Shown here one piece after another: positions 25,816 to 36,625 of a DNA stretch of 64,000 nt. The translations under genes were made by a program, and so were the position numbers. Every line of letters starts with the position of its first letter. The first letter of the stretch is position 1. This DNA comes from Rhizoclosmatium globosum (taxonomy: Eukaryota > Chytridiomycota > Chytridiomycetes > Chytridiales > Chytriomycetaceae), in assembly GCA_002104985.1 (NCBI GenBank), contig MCGO01000135.1, positions 40,631-104,630 on the forward strand, given 5' to 3'. The notes under the pieces are model-generated. The model searched no databases. It saw only the letters and a list, made by a program, of their open reading frames with translations, and was not told where the DNA came from.

Positions 25816-26741
25816 TCAAGTCCACTTGCTCTTGACAAGAGTGTCACCCATCCCGCTGTTACCCTCCTGAGTGACATCGGGCACATTAATATAAGCGCGT
25901 AGATTGCGAACAACATCCGGACCAAGTCGCTGAACAAGCGGCGAAGCAACATCAAATTCATCGCGTTTGCTGCAATCAGAGTGTAAGTCCACGTTTTAAG
26001 AGAATATCAAACTTCAAAGAGAGGTCTTTCAGATTAACTACACGTATTCCGTCCAATGGTGTTCATACATTCACTTGATACGACTTATGATCGCCCACTC
26101 TCTTCTCACGGAACTCTACCACATCTATTCACTTGTATCCATCTCGTCCATATTCTTTCAACGTTCTCGGACATTGATGCCGATAATTTCCATTCTCATC
26201 AAGTCTCATCTGTCTTATCCAGAGTCCAGACTACTTTTGCTCTAACACCGCTCCATAAACTTTGCTCAATCTAATCAGCTCAATCAACATACTTTTCGGG
26301 AATCTGCTTCCGCTGCCACAGATACTCTTCGAGATCAGCTACATCAGTCTTTCCTTGTTGATGGAAGGTAGTTGAAGCATTTGCCTTCACCGCAGCGGCC
26401 TTTCGCGATCTCAGGATAGACAGCATTTCATTATCCTGCGCCGAGCGACAAGAAGAGGAAGTGAGTGATTTGAAAGAACGAGAACCAGGTTTCACCTTTT
26501 TGAAGTCAGCCTCCACTTTCGTTGTTTTGATTGACCAGTTCATTTTGTGAAAGTTTTCTTTTGTTGCGGCGTCGATTTCGGGCGAGTCAGATTGTTGTTG
26601 TTGGATTGGTTGTTGTGTTGAAGAAGGGACAGTTGGGGCTGGATCGCGCCGAAGAGCCGCGCTTGCCGCCGAGGAAGCCGGCGGACTGTGCACAACTGTT
26701 GGCTGGAGGCGGCGTGCGGCCTTTGAGGACTGGGCTCCCAT
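25816..26741 (-). CDS. Small putatively N-myristoylated fungal protein, function unknown
   Basis: Two exons, 26293-26741 and 25816-25969, give a 200-residue protein. It starts MGAQSSKAARR: Gly2 with Ser6 fits the N-myristoylation consensus, and the basic residues would help membrane attachment. A Pro/Ser/Gln-rich middle is followed by a conserved-looking C-terminal half with NEMLSILRSRK, LEEYLWQRKQIPE and DEFDVASPLVQRLGPDVVRNLRAYINVPD. I do not recognise a named domain, although small proteins of this layout occur in other fungi. The intron is 323 nt, several times longer than typical here, and holds nothing I can identify. The call rests on frame continuity across the GTATGT donor and TGCAG acceptor. 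Confidence 0.6.
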
Positions 26742-26853
26742 TCGAAGTGGGTGTGGGTGGTGGTGGTGGTGTGTTGGTGAAGGAGGTTGATTTCAAACAA
26801 ATCAAAGAACGATCAAATAGTAAATAGAGGTAAATAGTTTACTATTAATGCTT

Positions 26854-29739
26854 TCATGAAGGTAGCTGCTGCGCCTTCCAATAGTCGCGATTCGTCTCTA
26901 GATTCCTGATCGCCTCAAAGTCATACTCCTTGGCTCGAAGGAATACATCCAATGCTTCATACAGTGGAATCACGATATAGTCAACAAATCCAACTTGGCA
27001 CTTTGGAATAAATGTCGTTGTCCGATCCATAAACATGGACACGGGATAGCCAGATCGCTTTTCCTCATCTCCTTGTTTGAAAACTCTTCCATGATTTTGA
27101 AAGCCCATTTCTTGCACACTTCCAATCCTTTGGCCGCGTTCGAAATGTCTCCACATTTGATGAAAATATTGAGGGCCAACTGTCTGTCCTGGGCACTGTT
27201 GAAGTCCAATGCTCCTCCGCCACTACCACCACTACCACCACCACCTCCTCCTGAATTATTGTTGATCAATCCATTCACTTTGATTTTGAACTTGGCAATA
27301 TATTCAAAATGGTTGGACATGTCTGTTGTCCGTATCAGCGCAAACACCAGACACTACTATTTTACAACAATAATACCTGTCGCAAGAACCATGGACACAA
27401 TTAGTTGGCGTATCGTCTTTAATTTATCTGCAGGAAGTTTCTTGAAAATATCACAGCCAGGATTGTTGATCATAATCTCAAATGCTGTTGCAGAGTGATG
27501 TGACTCTAATACGGCAATATCATTGTACCGCAACGCGAGTGGGTGTCCCGTCGATACCAAGTATGCATTAGTCACGCCTGGATGATCCACATCATGAATT
27601 GCCGCTGCTATAATTCCTGCAAAAATTTCCTACATTGGGAGGGTTGTTCATGCTGCACAGATATCAGGGAGGCTTACATCTTGCTTAAAACTCCCCTCAA
27701 GTCCAAGAGAAGTCAAGAAAAAGTTCATGGCGTGAAGAACATCGGCTGCGTGTAACGCTGAATGATATGGAAGGGGTCTGTATTTGGATTCAATTGTTTT
27801 GAAGAAGCTCTGAACTACTTGTTCATCAAGGTTATAAACTTCTATGAAACCATGCTTCCGGAATGCTGCCATAGCGACTGTGTACAGAGGTAATCCTGTA
27901 ATATTCAACTGTCAATCTGACACTTGATCGGCAACACCTCAAGAACTCATACCATTTGTCAACCTCTCGAGTTCAAACAAATCAAAATTCCAGGATCCAA
28001 AATTCTCAAGTAATTCTGCAATTTTTTGATCATTCGCCTGCATCGTGCGTGGAACCTGAGTAATCACTGGTCCCTTTTTGGAATCTTCCAACGATCCTAA
28101 CCCCACAGCCCCATACAAAGACTGACTATCCGTATTCTGCGCAATCATAGCCGTCAACCAAGTCTTAACATCACTATCCACAGCCCCCGCCCCAAAATCC
28201 AAATTCGGCAAAAACAACTGATTCGACGACAAAATCTGCACAACATAATCCAAACTCTCCATCACATCCACATCCAAGCTCCTCGCCTCCTGCATCGCCC
28301 GAATACTCTTGATCACTTTCGTGATGGGCGAATCCAGGTCCAAGTTCACGTCTTTCTTGATCCCTGCTTCCCCACGCAGTTTTGTTTTCAATTCTTGGTT
28401 CTGTTTTTCGATGCGGTGTGCGTTTGCGGAGCGGGAGAGGAGGTTGATGGCGTAGTCGTGGATGTAGAGTTCGAGGAGGAGGAAGCAGGCGCCGAGGAGG
28501 AGGATTCCGGATAGGTAGGTGATTTCTTCGGAGGCGGTTATTTTGGAGGTGTAGCCGACTTGGCAGGTTGTTGCGGTGAGGGTTTTCGAAGCGGATCCTT
28601 GGGGGATGGAAGAGCATGGGGCGGTTTCGCGGTAAATTATTCTGGTGGCAGGAGCAAAGGTTGCTGAGTATACATCTGTTGCGAAAATATTGCTTGTGAG
28701 GAGGATGAGGCAAATGTATATGACTATAATATTTTTTAGAGATGTTAACCACGAAATCGAGTTGTCACCTATAAATAAGAGTGTCGCTGCAATGACGTGT
28801 CTTCTCAATGTTGTAATTCCAATTTGAATGTTGTTTGTCATCAAGGAAATGAACCTAGGTGGTGGGTGTCAATTCTCAAAATTCGGACAGGAAATCTTAC
28901 CAGGCTAAAGAAAATATTATATGGGCATCTCTTAGCATCAAATGAAATACTGTATAAGGAATAAATGACAGATACAGTGGGGCCATCGTGTTCTCATTAC
29001 GGAACAGAAAGAGGCGACTAAGTTCCCAGGCAACATAGCTCGTGTATATATCTGTCGAATTAAATCAACGTAGATCAAATAAGCCAAATTAAATAACGCT
29101 TACATAGGGGATATGTCCACCACCAGATATAAGTCCATTCTGAAAAGTGTAAACAAATGAGCATAATCCCAAACCAAATGTAGTGACACATCATCTATCC
29201 AGACAGAAAGTAAGCTCAAATATTAGAGAATAAACTCTCTCCTCACTTCAAACTGAATAGGCCCCGAATAATCTCAAAGCTGTCATCAGACGCACTCGTT
29301 GCTTCAGCCGGAGCAGATTTCAGCTGAACCGAGCTCTGCATCGAGTTACCCGTTGGAGTTTTGGCAAGAGGACTTGTCCCGCCATGCCCGAATTTCACTT
29401 CACTCAAGTTTCTTGGAGTGGACACGTTGAGACCCCAACCATCGGTGTCGGTGGTTCGAGGAAAGATGCGGAGTGTTCACTGGATGCTATCGTTGATGCG
29501 ACAGAGGCATGTTTACTCATGGCGGTGATGATGGGCTTTTGTTGGGTGTTTATTGAATTTCGATTGGTTTGCGGCGGGCTTGTAACTTGTTTGGCTGTGG
29601 CGATGACTGGAGTTGTTGTTGCTTCGTTTGATTGTGGAGAAATGGAGGGGTTTGGACGTATGACTGGTGGAAGTCTGCCTGTGGGTCGCGATATCATCGC
29701 CTCCTTTTCAGACTGACGTCGTTTAGATGACAATTCCAT
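26854..29739 (-). CDS. Membrane-anchored 3',5'-cyclic nucleotide phosphodiesterase (class I)
   Basis: Multi-exon gene with a C-terminal PDEase catalytic domain hydrolysing cAMP or cGMP. Metal-site motifs are visible: YHSALHAADVLHAM, AIHDVDHPGVTNAYLV (HDxDHPGxxN), LESHHSATAFEI and CGDISNAAKGLEVCKKWAF. Upstream lie about five hydrophobic helices (for example HVIAATLLFIGD, NIIVIYICLILLTSNIF, YLSGILLLGACFLLLELYIH) and a coiled coil (IEKQNQELKTKL). The N terminus, from MELSSKRRQSEKE, is disordered and Ser/Thr/Pro-rich. A clear intron lies at 27323-27376; other exon borders are approximate. A Gly-rich insert (about 10 Gly) sits between the metal motifs. Single bases seem missing in a T run at 27080-27083 and a G run at 29433-29436. 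With the GPCR at 38-39 kb it suggests cyclic nucleotide signalling, perhaps in zoospores. Confidence 0.85.
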
Positions 29740-29869
29740 TTTCCACTGACAGAAAAAAGCTGTGGGATTGAGAGTCGAATTTGCTTTCCTGGAGGAATAA
29801 TAATTTGGGTTTTGAATGTTTCAATAAAGATTTAAAAAATAGGGCTCGCCCTTCACTTGCCCCTGTTAG

Positions 29870-29911
29870 TGCAGCCAATCAGATTCGAGCGTAGTGCAGC
29901 CAATCAGAAAC
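29870..29911 (+). promoter_or_regulatory. Twin CCAAT-box direct repeat upstream of the transposase-like gene
   Basis: The 16-base motif AGTGCAGCCAATCAGA occurs twice, 24 bp apart, ending 12-15 bp before the ATG at 29922. Each copy contains a CCAAT box, the binding core of the HAP/NF-Y complex. Their place right at the start codon suggests they lie in or next to the core promoter, or that transcription starts just downstream with a very short leader. Confidence 0.5.
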
Positions 29912-29921
29912 TTCCACCAAA

Positions 29922-32900
29922 ATGCTCACCACCAACACAACAAACAGCAGCAATCGACCGCCTCCACCGGGTAGCCTTCCCAGTAACAACCAGCCACCGA
30001 AGAAAGCAAAGACAGGATCGTCGTCGATAACCAGTTTCTTCAGTCGAGCTTCAGTTAATCCAAACTTTGCGGCTCTTCAAAATGCAGCCCAGACTGCTCC
30101 GTCTTCGCCAGCTGGCTCGTCTACAGCCCAGATTCCGTCTGGAAGGAATGCAATCAACCGGAATGGGCACGGCGGGAAGCGAGCAAACTCTGGACGTAAA
30201 CGAAAGCAGCCAGAGATTGCAAAAGACGTCTCTTCTGATTCAGAGCCGGAAACCCCTCAGCCGCCGGAACCCTCTCAGTTGGAGACGGTATTTAGAAACA
30301 CTATATTTATTTTTTTAATGTTTACTGATTGTCTCTTAGATTCATACCAATCCCCTCACTATTATCACAAATAAACCAACTGTTGAAACTATGAAAGATG
30401 CCCGTGCTCGACTTGGATGGAACGAATTGTCTGACACAAGCGACTCATCAGACGATGATATGTGCAGTCTTGCGTCTGATTCCGAAGATGAGGAACATCA
30501 GCAGACGCTTCCGTTCTTCGTCGACGATGACGAGCCTGATTTATCACTTCAAGATTTGGTTGTCAATGCCGTGGATCCTGATTCTATTCCGTCAGTACAG
30601 TTGTCAGTCACCAATCCCGACGACGATATGCCTGCACCTCAAACAAACAACATTCCAATTCAGCGAAAGCGAGTTTCTGAATTTATTGGACAATCTCCGA
30701 CAGACAAATACTTACAGCTTTGCTTGAATGCTCTGAACAAGACTTATGATGTTCACAAGGATGACTCTGTCTCTCTGCTAGAAAAGAATACATATGGCAG
30801 GAAAGTGAAGGATTTACGAGAGCGAATTATGACTGGTTTAAAGGACGGCCATTCTATCATATATCCTCCAAGACCTGAGGTAGTACTGCGACGAAATTTG
30901 GAACTTGGTTTGGCTCCTTCTCCTGACCCCTTCTGCGTGCCACCTGTCCGATTCTTTGAGTCACACATTAGTTCAAGTGTATTACCGTGTTGTAATAACA
31001 ATGTTTGTGAATTCAATGGGAAGAACGAGAAAATGTCTTTTCGTGGTTGGTCGTCGCGTCCAAGGCGACTCTTTGGCACAAGTGATAAGTTGATGTATTA
31101 CTTATTCACAGCAAGGTATACTGAGTAACGTGTTTTATTTATTGCTAACTTTATGAATAGATATAAATGTGGTGCTTGTGCGAAGGAATGGTACGGAACA
31201 ACAACAGAAATGATGAAATCTCTACCACATGAAGTTCAATTGAGCTTTGAAGTTTTATTGAGTCAACGATCTGGAGTGGATTTGGAAATTGTTGAGGACA
31301 TTGGTATTGACATCAAAATGGGCCCTACTGCTGCGCGCGATAAATATGCAGAGAAGGCCCGAAAGCGCCATACAAAACTACAGCTGTCGTACTACTCTAC
31401 CATCGAATCATTTCTTCGTCAAAGAAAATCTCAACCCTCTGCAAATGTATCTGCTTTCAAATTCCTGTTCAATGCAGACGGCACTCTTCAAATGAACAAC
31501 ATTACCAAGTTCCCGAACTTTTTTGATCCGTACTATGGCGGAGAAATTATGAGTGCAGATTGGCTTCTAAAAATGTTCAAAGATTTGATGTCGTCTCGTC
31601 GTAGCTATATGGACGGTGAGGTGCAGCGGCGATTTTCATCGAACGGTATATACTCTTTGGATCATACATTTCGTACTCTGCATGGAATTGGTCTGCAAAA
31701 TGGCCAGCGTCCTGTGGCAGCAACATTTAACTTGCGAAATGACAATGGGGAAATCCGTATAAATGATCTTCTGCCTTCTGCAGGCCATTCTGCAATGGAA
31801 GTTCCATTGATTTCACTCAAGACCACAATGGATGCAGCTGGTATTGGGCATCCTGAAATTGCTTTCACTGACAAATGTTGCAGCGATTCAGATTTCTTGC
31901 TTCGAATATTTCCATCTCTGTCAAGCCATGTTAAAGATATGGATTTTGCGTCAATTCCATCGAGTGTTGAAACAGTTTCATATGGACGTGATAACTTGAC
32001 AGCCCTTGGATTGAAGTGTACAAGTCTTTTGGAATTTGCCAAAAGGAGCAGAATTTTCATGAGTGTTGATTGCGAGTGGGATACATTGAATAACAGAAAA
32101 GTTGGCAAAGTTCCTGTCATCACCTTTGCAGTGAACCATCCAAAGCCCTTTGTTGCTTTTATCAACTTGGATCCCTCACAGCCCTTTCCTCTTGAGTTGA
32201 AGGCCTTATTGCAAAACAAGAATGTGACAAAAGTTGGCTCTCATATCTTTCATGATGCTAGACACTTGTTGGCTGATTACGGTGTTGAATTGGTTGAAGC
32301 AGAGTGTGTCCGGCTGGAGAAACTCTGCAAGACAAATAATTGGTCCCCGTCTGCAAAATTGGAATGAAGAAGATGGCCGAAAAAGTGTTGGGCATCAAAA
32401 TGCGTAAGGATGAGGGCATTCGTTCTGGAAAATGGACCAAAAAGAGCCATACAAAGGAAGAAATTATGTATGCAATTGAGGATGCATACTTTGGTCTGAT
32501 GATTTATGAAAAGGCGAAGTTTCCCAGACCCAACGCTGAGTTCACTGCTGAAAGCCCACAACTGACACCAACATTTCCAACAAGTCAATTGGATTCAGAC
32601 ATTGATATGTCACCAGAAGCTTCTTCTCCTGAGGCTGTCTATGAAGTTGTAAAGCGTGTGTTGTTGGACACTTTTCACGCTCTGTTTCGCGTTGAAAAAC
32701 AAGTTCCGAGTCCAAAGAAACATCCAGCATCAAGTGCGTTTATGAAAGCTTTTAGGGATGCAGTTTTTCTGATTAATCCAGAGGATAAAGCCAGAGTTGA
32801 AGCTGTATTGAAAGAGCATTTTGATGGAATGACATTTGATGAAATGTTTGAGCAAATCCTGACTGGATTTTGAAGCGTATACGGAGACTGGTTCCATTGC

Positions 32901-34324
32901 CTACTGTGTTGAAAGCTCGTTTGGAAGCTCTGCTCGTTACGTTTCAAGATGAAGCCTTTGTTTATGACGGTGTGCCGGTTCTCAATGATGCTGCTGTCAA
33001 AGAAATGCGAAGCCTCATTGACAGCCATGTGGTGAAGGGCTGTTTATCTGATCCTCCAGGAATATCTTTCTATCGTCTGGTTGGAAAAGATAAGTATGGA
33101 TTGCCAATTTATATCTGTCTTCGTGGTTCATCAGCCTTGGAGTCATTCCATCAAACGTCCAATAGATCTCTACAAATGTGGGCCTGTTCGCTGGAGTATT
33201 ATGATATTTTGAGGGCAGTCCTGCTTCATCGCTTCAATATTAGAGCCAGTGAGCGTTACCGTCCAGGATTTCCAAAGACTGGCCATTATGACCATTTCTT
33301 ATTCGATCAGATAAATGAAGTTACTAAGCGGCTCTTTGGAGAGTCTGTATTGACTTGGTGGACTATACCAGCTATCAGACCAATAACAACTGAAACATTT
33401 GGGGTAGTTCCATGTCTTCCTCCAAATCAATTGCACAATTTCACAGCTGATTTCGTGAAACAATATCCACCACTCCAGCGCTATTTAGCTGTGCGTCAAA
33501 AACTCAAAGTCCCTTACACAACTGTTTCTACTGTTGAAGAAATGGGTCTCTTCAAAAAGCATATTCCAGAATATTATGGCAAAGGACGCCGCGGAATCAA
33601 AGCTGTTGATGATGGTGATTGGGTGACAATGGCAGAAGACTGGAACAGTGGCAAGCTTAAAGATGTAACTGGCCGAATGGATTCTCCTTTGCCTGGCTAT
33701 TCAACAAATGTCTGGTGTAAGTTTCCAGAAGCTCTTGCTGCATTCTTCAATACGTATGATCGTGCAAGGAAGAAACGATTGATGTTGGATGCAAATCGAG
33801 ATCCTTTGTCATTGATGCGCGATGCAATCAATCAGCACCCTGCAATGACAGTGCAGTTTCTTGGAGCAGTAGCAGCTAAACCACTTGGATATTTGGACTT
33901 TTCTGTTGAGGAGGAGGAACAGGACATTGATTTCCCGTTTTTTGTGAGCCATCTGTCTGTTCAACGTTCAGACCCTCAAGCACAACCAACTTTGCCAACA
34001 ACGTCAAATTTTGTTCAAACTTCTTCTCCAAGATTGTCTGCTTTTAGGACATCACAAGTTCCGGCTCCAAATATGATACGCTCCGTAACTGCTGTATTCA
34101 CTGCGCCTGTTCCCTTGGGGCCCTTACCTCAAAAGAAAAAAGATCGAACATGTGTGAATTGTCGAATTTCTACCTGTCCAGGTTTGTATTTTTGTTTACT
34201 ACTTGAATCCAACTTAATCAATCTATTAGGCAAAAATAACCGATCCCGTTGTCAAGCAGGTAGTGGATCATCAAGTATGCCTCGTGATATCCTTCCAAAG
34301 GCTTTGGGCTCAGGACAGCAGTGA
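29922..34324 (+). CDS. DDE-transposase-like protein with 3'-5' exonuclease domain and PIP-box-like motif
   Basis: Four exons (29922-30287, 30340-31115, 31161-34181, 34230-34324) give about 1419 residues once two one-base losses (C run 32345-32348, T run 32868-32871) are allowed for. The N terminus has a basic patch (PPKKAK) followed by SSSITSFFSR, close to a PCNA-binding PIP box. An acidic, Ser-rich region and a zinc-like CGACAKEW come next. The central DDE-like core has SLDHTFRTLHG, then AFTDKCCSDSDFL, and much later LRGSSALESFHQ, which could supply D, D and E. Inserted between them is an RNase D/WRN-type exonuclease domain (SVDCEWDT, VGSHIFHDARHLLADYG). The C terminus ends in a zinc knuckle, CVNCRISTCPGKNNRSRC. 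This matches large transposase-exonuclease proteins of animals and fungi. No clear terminal inverted repeats were found, so it may be domesticated. Confidence 0.65.
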
Positions 34325-34510
34325 TTTTCTTTTATTTCTTTCTTTTGTTTCTATCTTTTGTTTCTTTGAAAATCTTTGAAATACATCAAGTCAATGTCAA
34401 GGTTAACTCTCTCTGTCTCTCCTTCCTTTTCCTTCTTTTCTTTCCTTCTTTTCTTTCCTTCTTCTCTTTCTTTCCCTTCCTCTTTCTCCCTCTCTTTTTT
34501 TTCAAGTTTG
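34325..34510 (+). repeat. Polypyrimidine tract 3' of the transposase-like gene
   Basis: About 180 bases, almost all C and T on the plus strand, dense in TTTCTTTC and TCCTTCTTTT motifs. It starts right after the stop codon. It could be a decayed microsatellite or a 3' UTR tract. I see no coding potential in it. Confidence 0.6.
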
Positions 34511-34737
34511 CGTGGGGCAAGTGGTATATGAGCCAAAAATAGTGAAAGAGAGTCCCGTACTACCATACAGAGGGGGGGTCAAGGGGGGTGAAAATTTGAC
34601 AAAGACCCGAACACAATGGAAGAATGGGAAGGCCTGCACCGGCCCAGAACAGACAATAAAGAGCGTTGAACACTATATTATGAGTTTATAGACATGGAGA
34701 ACCTTAAATCCGGGTACTTTGACCATGCCGGCCAGCT

Positions 34738-34841
34738 ACATACCAAAAGTACGGTACTCTGAAACTTCGACCCCCCCAATATACTTATTCAACCAAGCAC
34801 CAATTTTTTATTAGTACAGTACTCCGGTACTTTTGGTATGT
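34738..34841. repeat. Inverted copies of a CATACCAAAAGTAC motif
   Basis: The sequence ACATACCAAAAGTACGGTACT at 34738-34758 is met in reverse orientation at 34818-34841, forming an imperfect hairpin with a 59-base spacer. GTAC and ACTCCGGTAC submotifs recur between and beyond them. A third copy of CATACCAAAAGTACG lies at 36533-36547, on the other side of the resolvase-like gene. These may be ends of a mobile element or a MITE. Confidence 0.5.
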
Positions 34842-35010
34842 ACTCCGGTACTATGTACTATAAAATCGGCCATCCAGAGCTATTAAAGCAGGAGTGGCTT
34901 CTGTCAACTTCGGACTTCCTTTCTCTCCACGTGTGAATGAGAAACGAAGAGTAACTACTACGCTATAAGATTATATTTACAATTTTTAGCAGAACGAGGG
35001 GCGATATATA

Positions 35011-35094
35011 GGGGAATGGTTTAGCACACGAGCTGCTGAGTGTCTTTTTGACATGAGGCTCGGAGATCGATTCCCAACAAAGCACAGCACTTTT
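35011..35094 (+). other. tRNA-like sequence with pol III boxes (SINE head or tRNA pseudogene)
   Basis: TGGTTTAGCACACGAGC resembles a tRNA A box. GATCGATTCC at 35065-35074 fits a B box. A TTTT at 35091-35094 would serve as a pol III terminator. Between them TGTCTTTTTGACA can form an anticodon-like stem-loop with TTT at the anticodon position, as in Lys tRNA. The acceptor and T stems do not pair well, so it is not a working tRNA. It is more like a tRNA-derived SINE or a relic. Confidence 0.35.
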
Positions 35095-35171
35095 GCTTTA
35101 ACGTTGAAACTTTCAAAGCGAAACAGCGAATTTAATAGATTACTTCATTAGATGTCAACTGAAACAAAAAT

Positions 35172-36226
35172 TCACCAACATTTCATTCCAATCATGAGCG
35201 CATTGTTGTACCATTCAGAAAGTGTCATTGCAATCAAGATTGCGTCACAAATGTCGTGTGTGAGTTCGCCTGCAACGGGATTCTCCAATATAATGTCACC
35301 ACTTGAAATCATTTCTGTAACTTTAGCCACGGTTCTTTCCTTTTTGGCGGCGCGTTTACGATTATTGTAGTTTTTCTTACTTTCACCGCGCTGGTTGTTA
35401 CAATTAATAGTGAATCAGGCACAACTACATGACTCACGCGTTTCACCAGTTTGACTTCCAGATTCCAAAGTTTGGAGACTTTTGTAGAGTCGATTCCCAT
35501 CACAAGGTCGGAATTCAAGACTGGACCTCGGGCCTCTACTACAGCACCTTGAACCAACATAGTCTCGCTGTCAAATGCCCCACTCAAGCCTTTCCCAGTA
35601 ACTCCCGGTCTTTGCTGTTGTTTTTCAACCAATGTAATCATTTGCATTCCATTGTAATTAGAGGGAATATACCCATACGTATCCTCCAATATCCCTGCAA
35701 CCGAAATACTACGTGAAACTTTATCGCTGCCGCTTAGACGACTGGTGCCTGCATAGGAAATACAGAAAGGGCCACGGTTAGGTCCCCAGTGTTGATATCC
35801 AACACAAACACCAATCTTTTCCAACCCTGGGTCAAAAGCGCGGTAGATTCCAGGGTTTCGCTTATAAACAATCTGGCGACCAACTTTTGCAACTTGATAA
35901 GCTAAATCAGAAACAAGTGTCGCATCTGTTAACCGAGAGTGATTCACACCCAAATTGGTGGCATATTCCACAAGACGTTTCCGTACAAACCCTTGGAAGA
36001 ACTCCCTTAGTTGGATCTGAAGGTATCTGCGAGATGCAGCTGCCACATGAGGCGGAATATCGTCAACATCGCGATCCAAAAGCATGATGCACTGCTGGTA
36101 GCTGATTACACCACTGCTGGAAGTACTGGCAGTGCTTACAGTGCTTGCATCACTACTGATAGAAATCACCATACTGGTTTCACTTTCAGAGTCGCTGCTG
36201 TCGATAACAATTGGTTCAGGATTCAT
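35172..36226 (-). CDS. Cce1/RuvC-like Holliday junction resolvase with N-terminal SUMO-interacting motif
   Basis: About 351 residues from the ATG at 36226 to TGA at 35172, assuming one A is missing at 35398-35399. The RNase H-fold resolvase signature is visible in order: AFDPGLEKIGVCV (first catalytic Asp), MITLVEKQQQRPG (catalytic Glu with the QxR pattern of Cce1), VMGIDSTKVSKLW (like the SPxRVSNxW block), a basic stretch RKRAAKKERTVAKV, and LTHDICDAILIAMTLSEW with two acidic residues. Such enzymes cut four-way junctions. Fungal Cce1 acts in mitochondria. Here no transit peptide is seen; the protein begins with PIVIDSSDSESE, a textbook SUMO-interacting motif followed by acidic Ser residues, which points to the nucleus. 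It ends 0.85 kb from the transposase-like gene and converges with it, so a shared element is conceivable. Confidence 0.65.
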
Positions 36227-36532
36227 TTGGTTGTTGAGAAATGAAGCACCTGCCTTTTATAGGCCCACCGCACTTTCTAGTCTTCTAGAGCTTCTAGACT
36301 TTTGTAAATAAAGAATTGTGATTGGGAGAAGTGAAAGGAAGAACTGGAGGTGATAGGAAGAACTTAGAGGCGTCAGCATGTGTACTTTTCGGATTTCGCT
36401 TGTGTGGTACTCACAGTCTCGCAGGACCCTCGAAATGTAATATTTATTTGTTATAAACAATGGAAAGTGGATGAATGCAGTTGGGCGGGGGTTGGTGAGT
36501 ACAGTTGGTGGTGGGCGAAAAGTACAACATTT

Positions 36533-36547
36533 CATACCAAAAGTACG
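36533..36547 (+). repeat. Third copy of the CATACCAAAAGTACG motif
   Basis: Fifteen-base match to the hairpin motif at 34738-34841, located 0.3 kb upstream of the resolvase-like gene and 80 bp before the GNAT gene. Confidence 0.45.
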
Positions 36548-36625
36548 AACTTGACCAAAAGAATTTAAATTGACGAATCAATCAGGGTTTCAGCCACTCC
36601 GCCACATCCATCAAAAACAAACCAG

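Noticed and set aside
29830..34560. Terminal inverted repeats around the transposase-like gene
   Set aside because: I compared the flanks by eye and found no matching inverted ends or target duplication close to the gene; only the CCAAT repeat and the polypyrimidine tract stand out.
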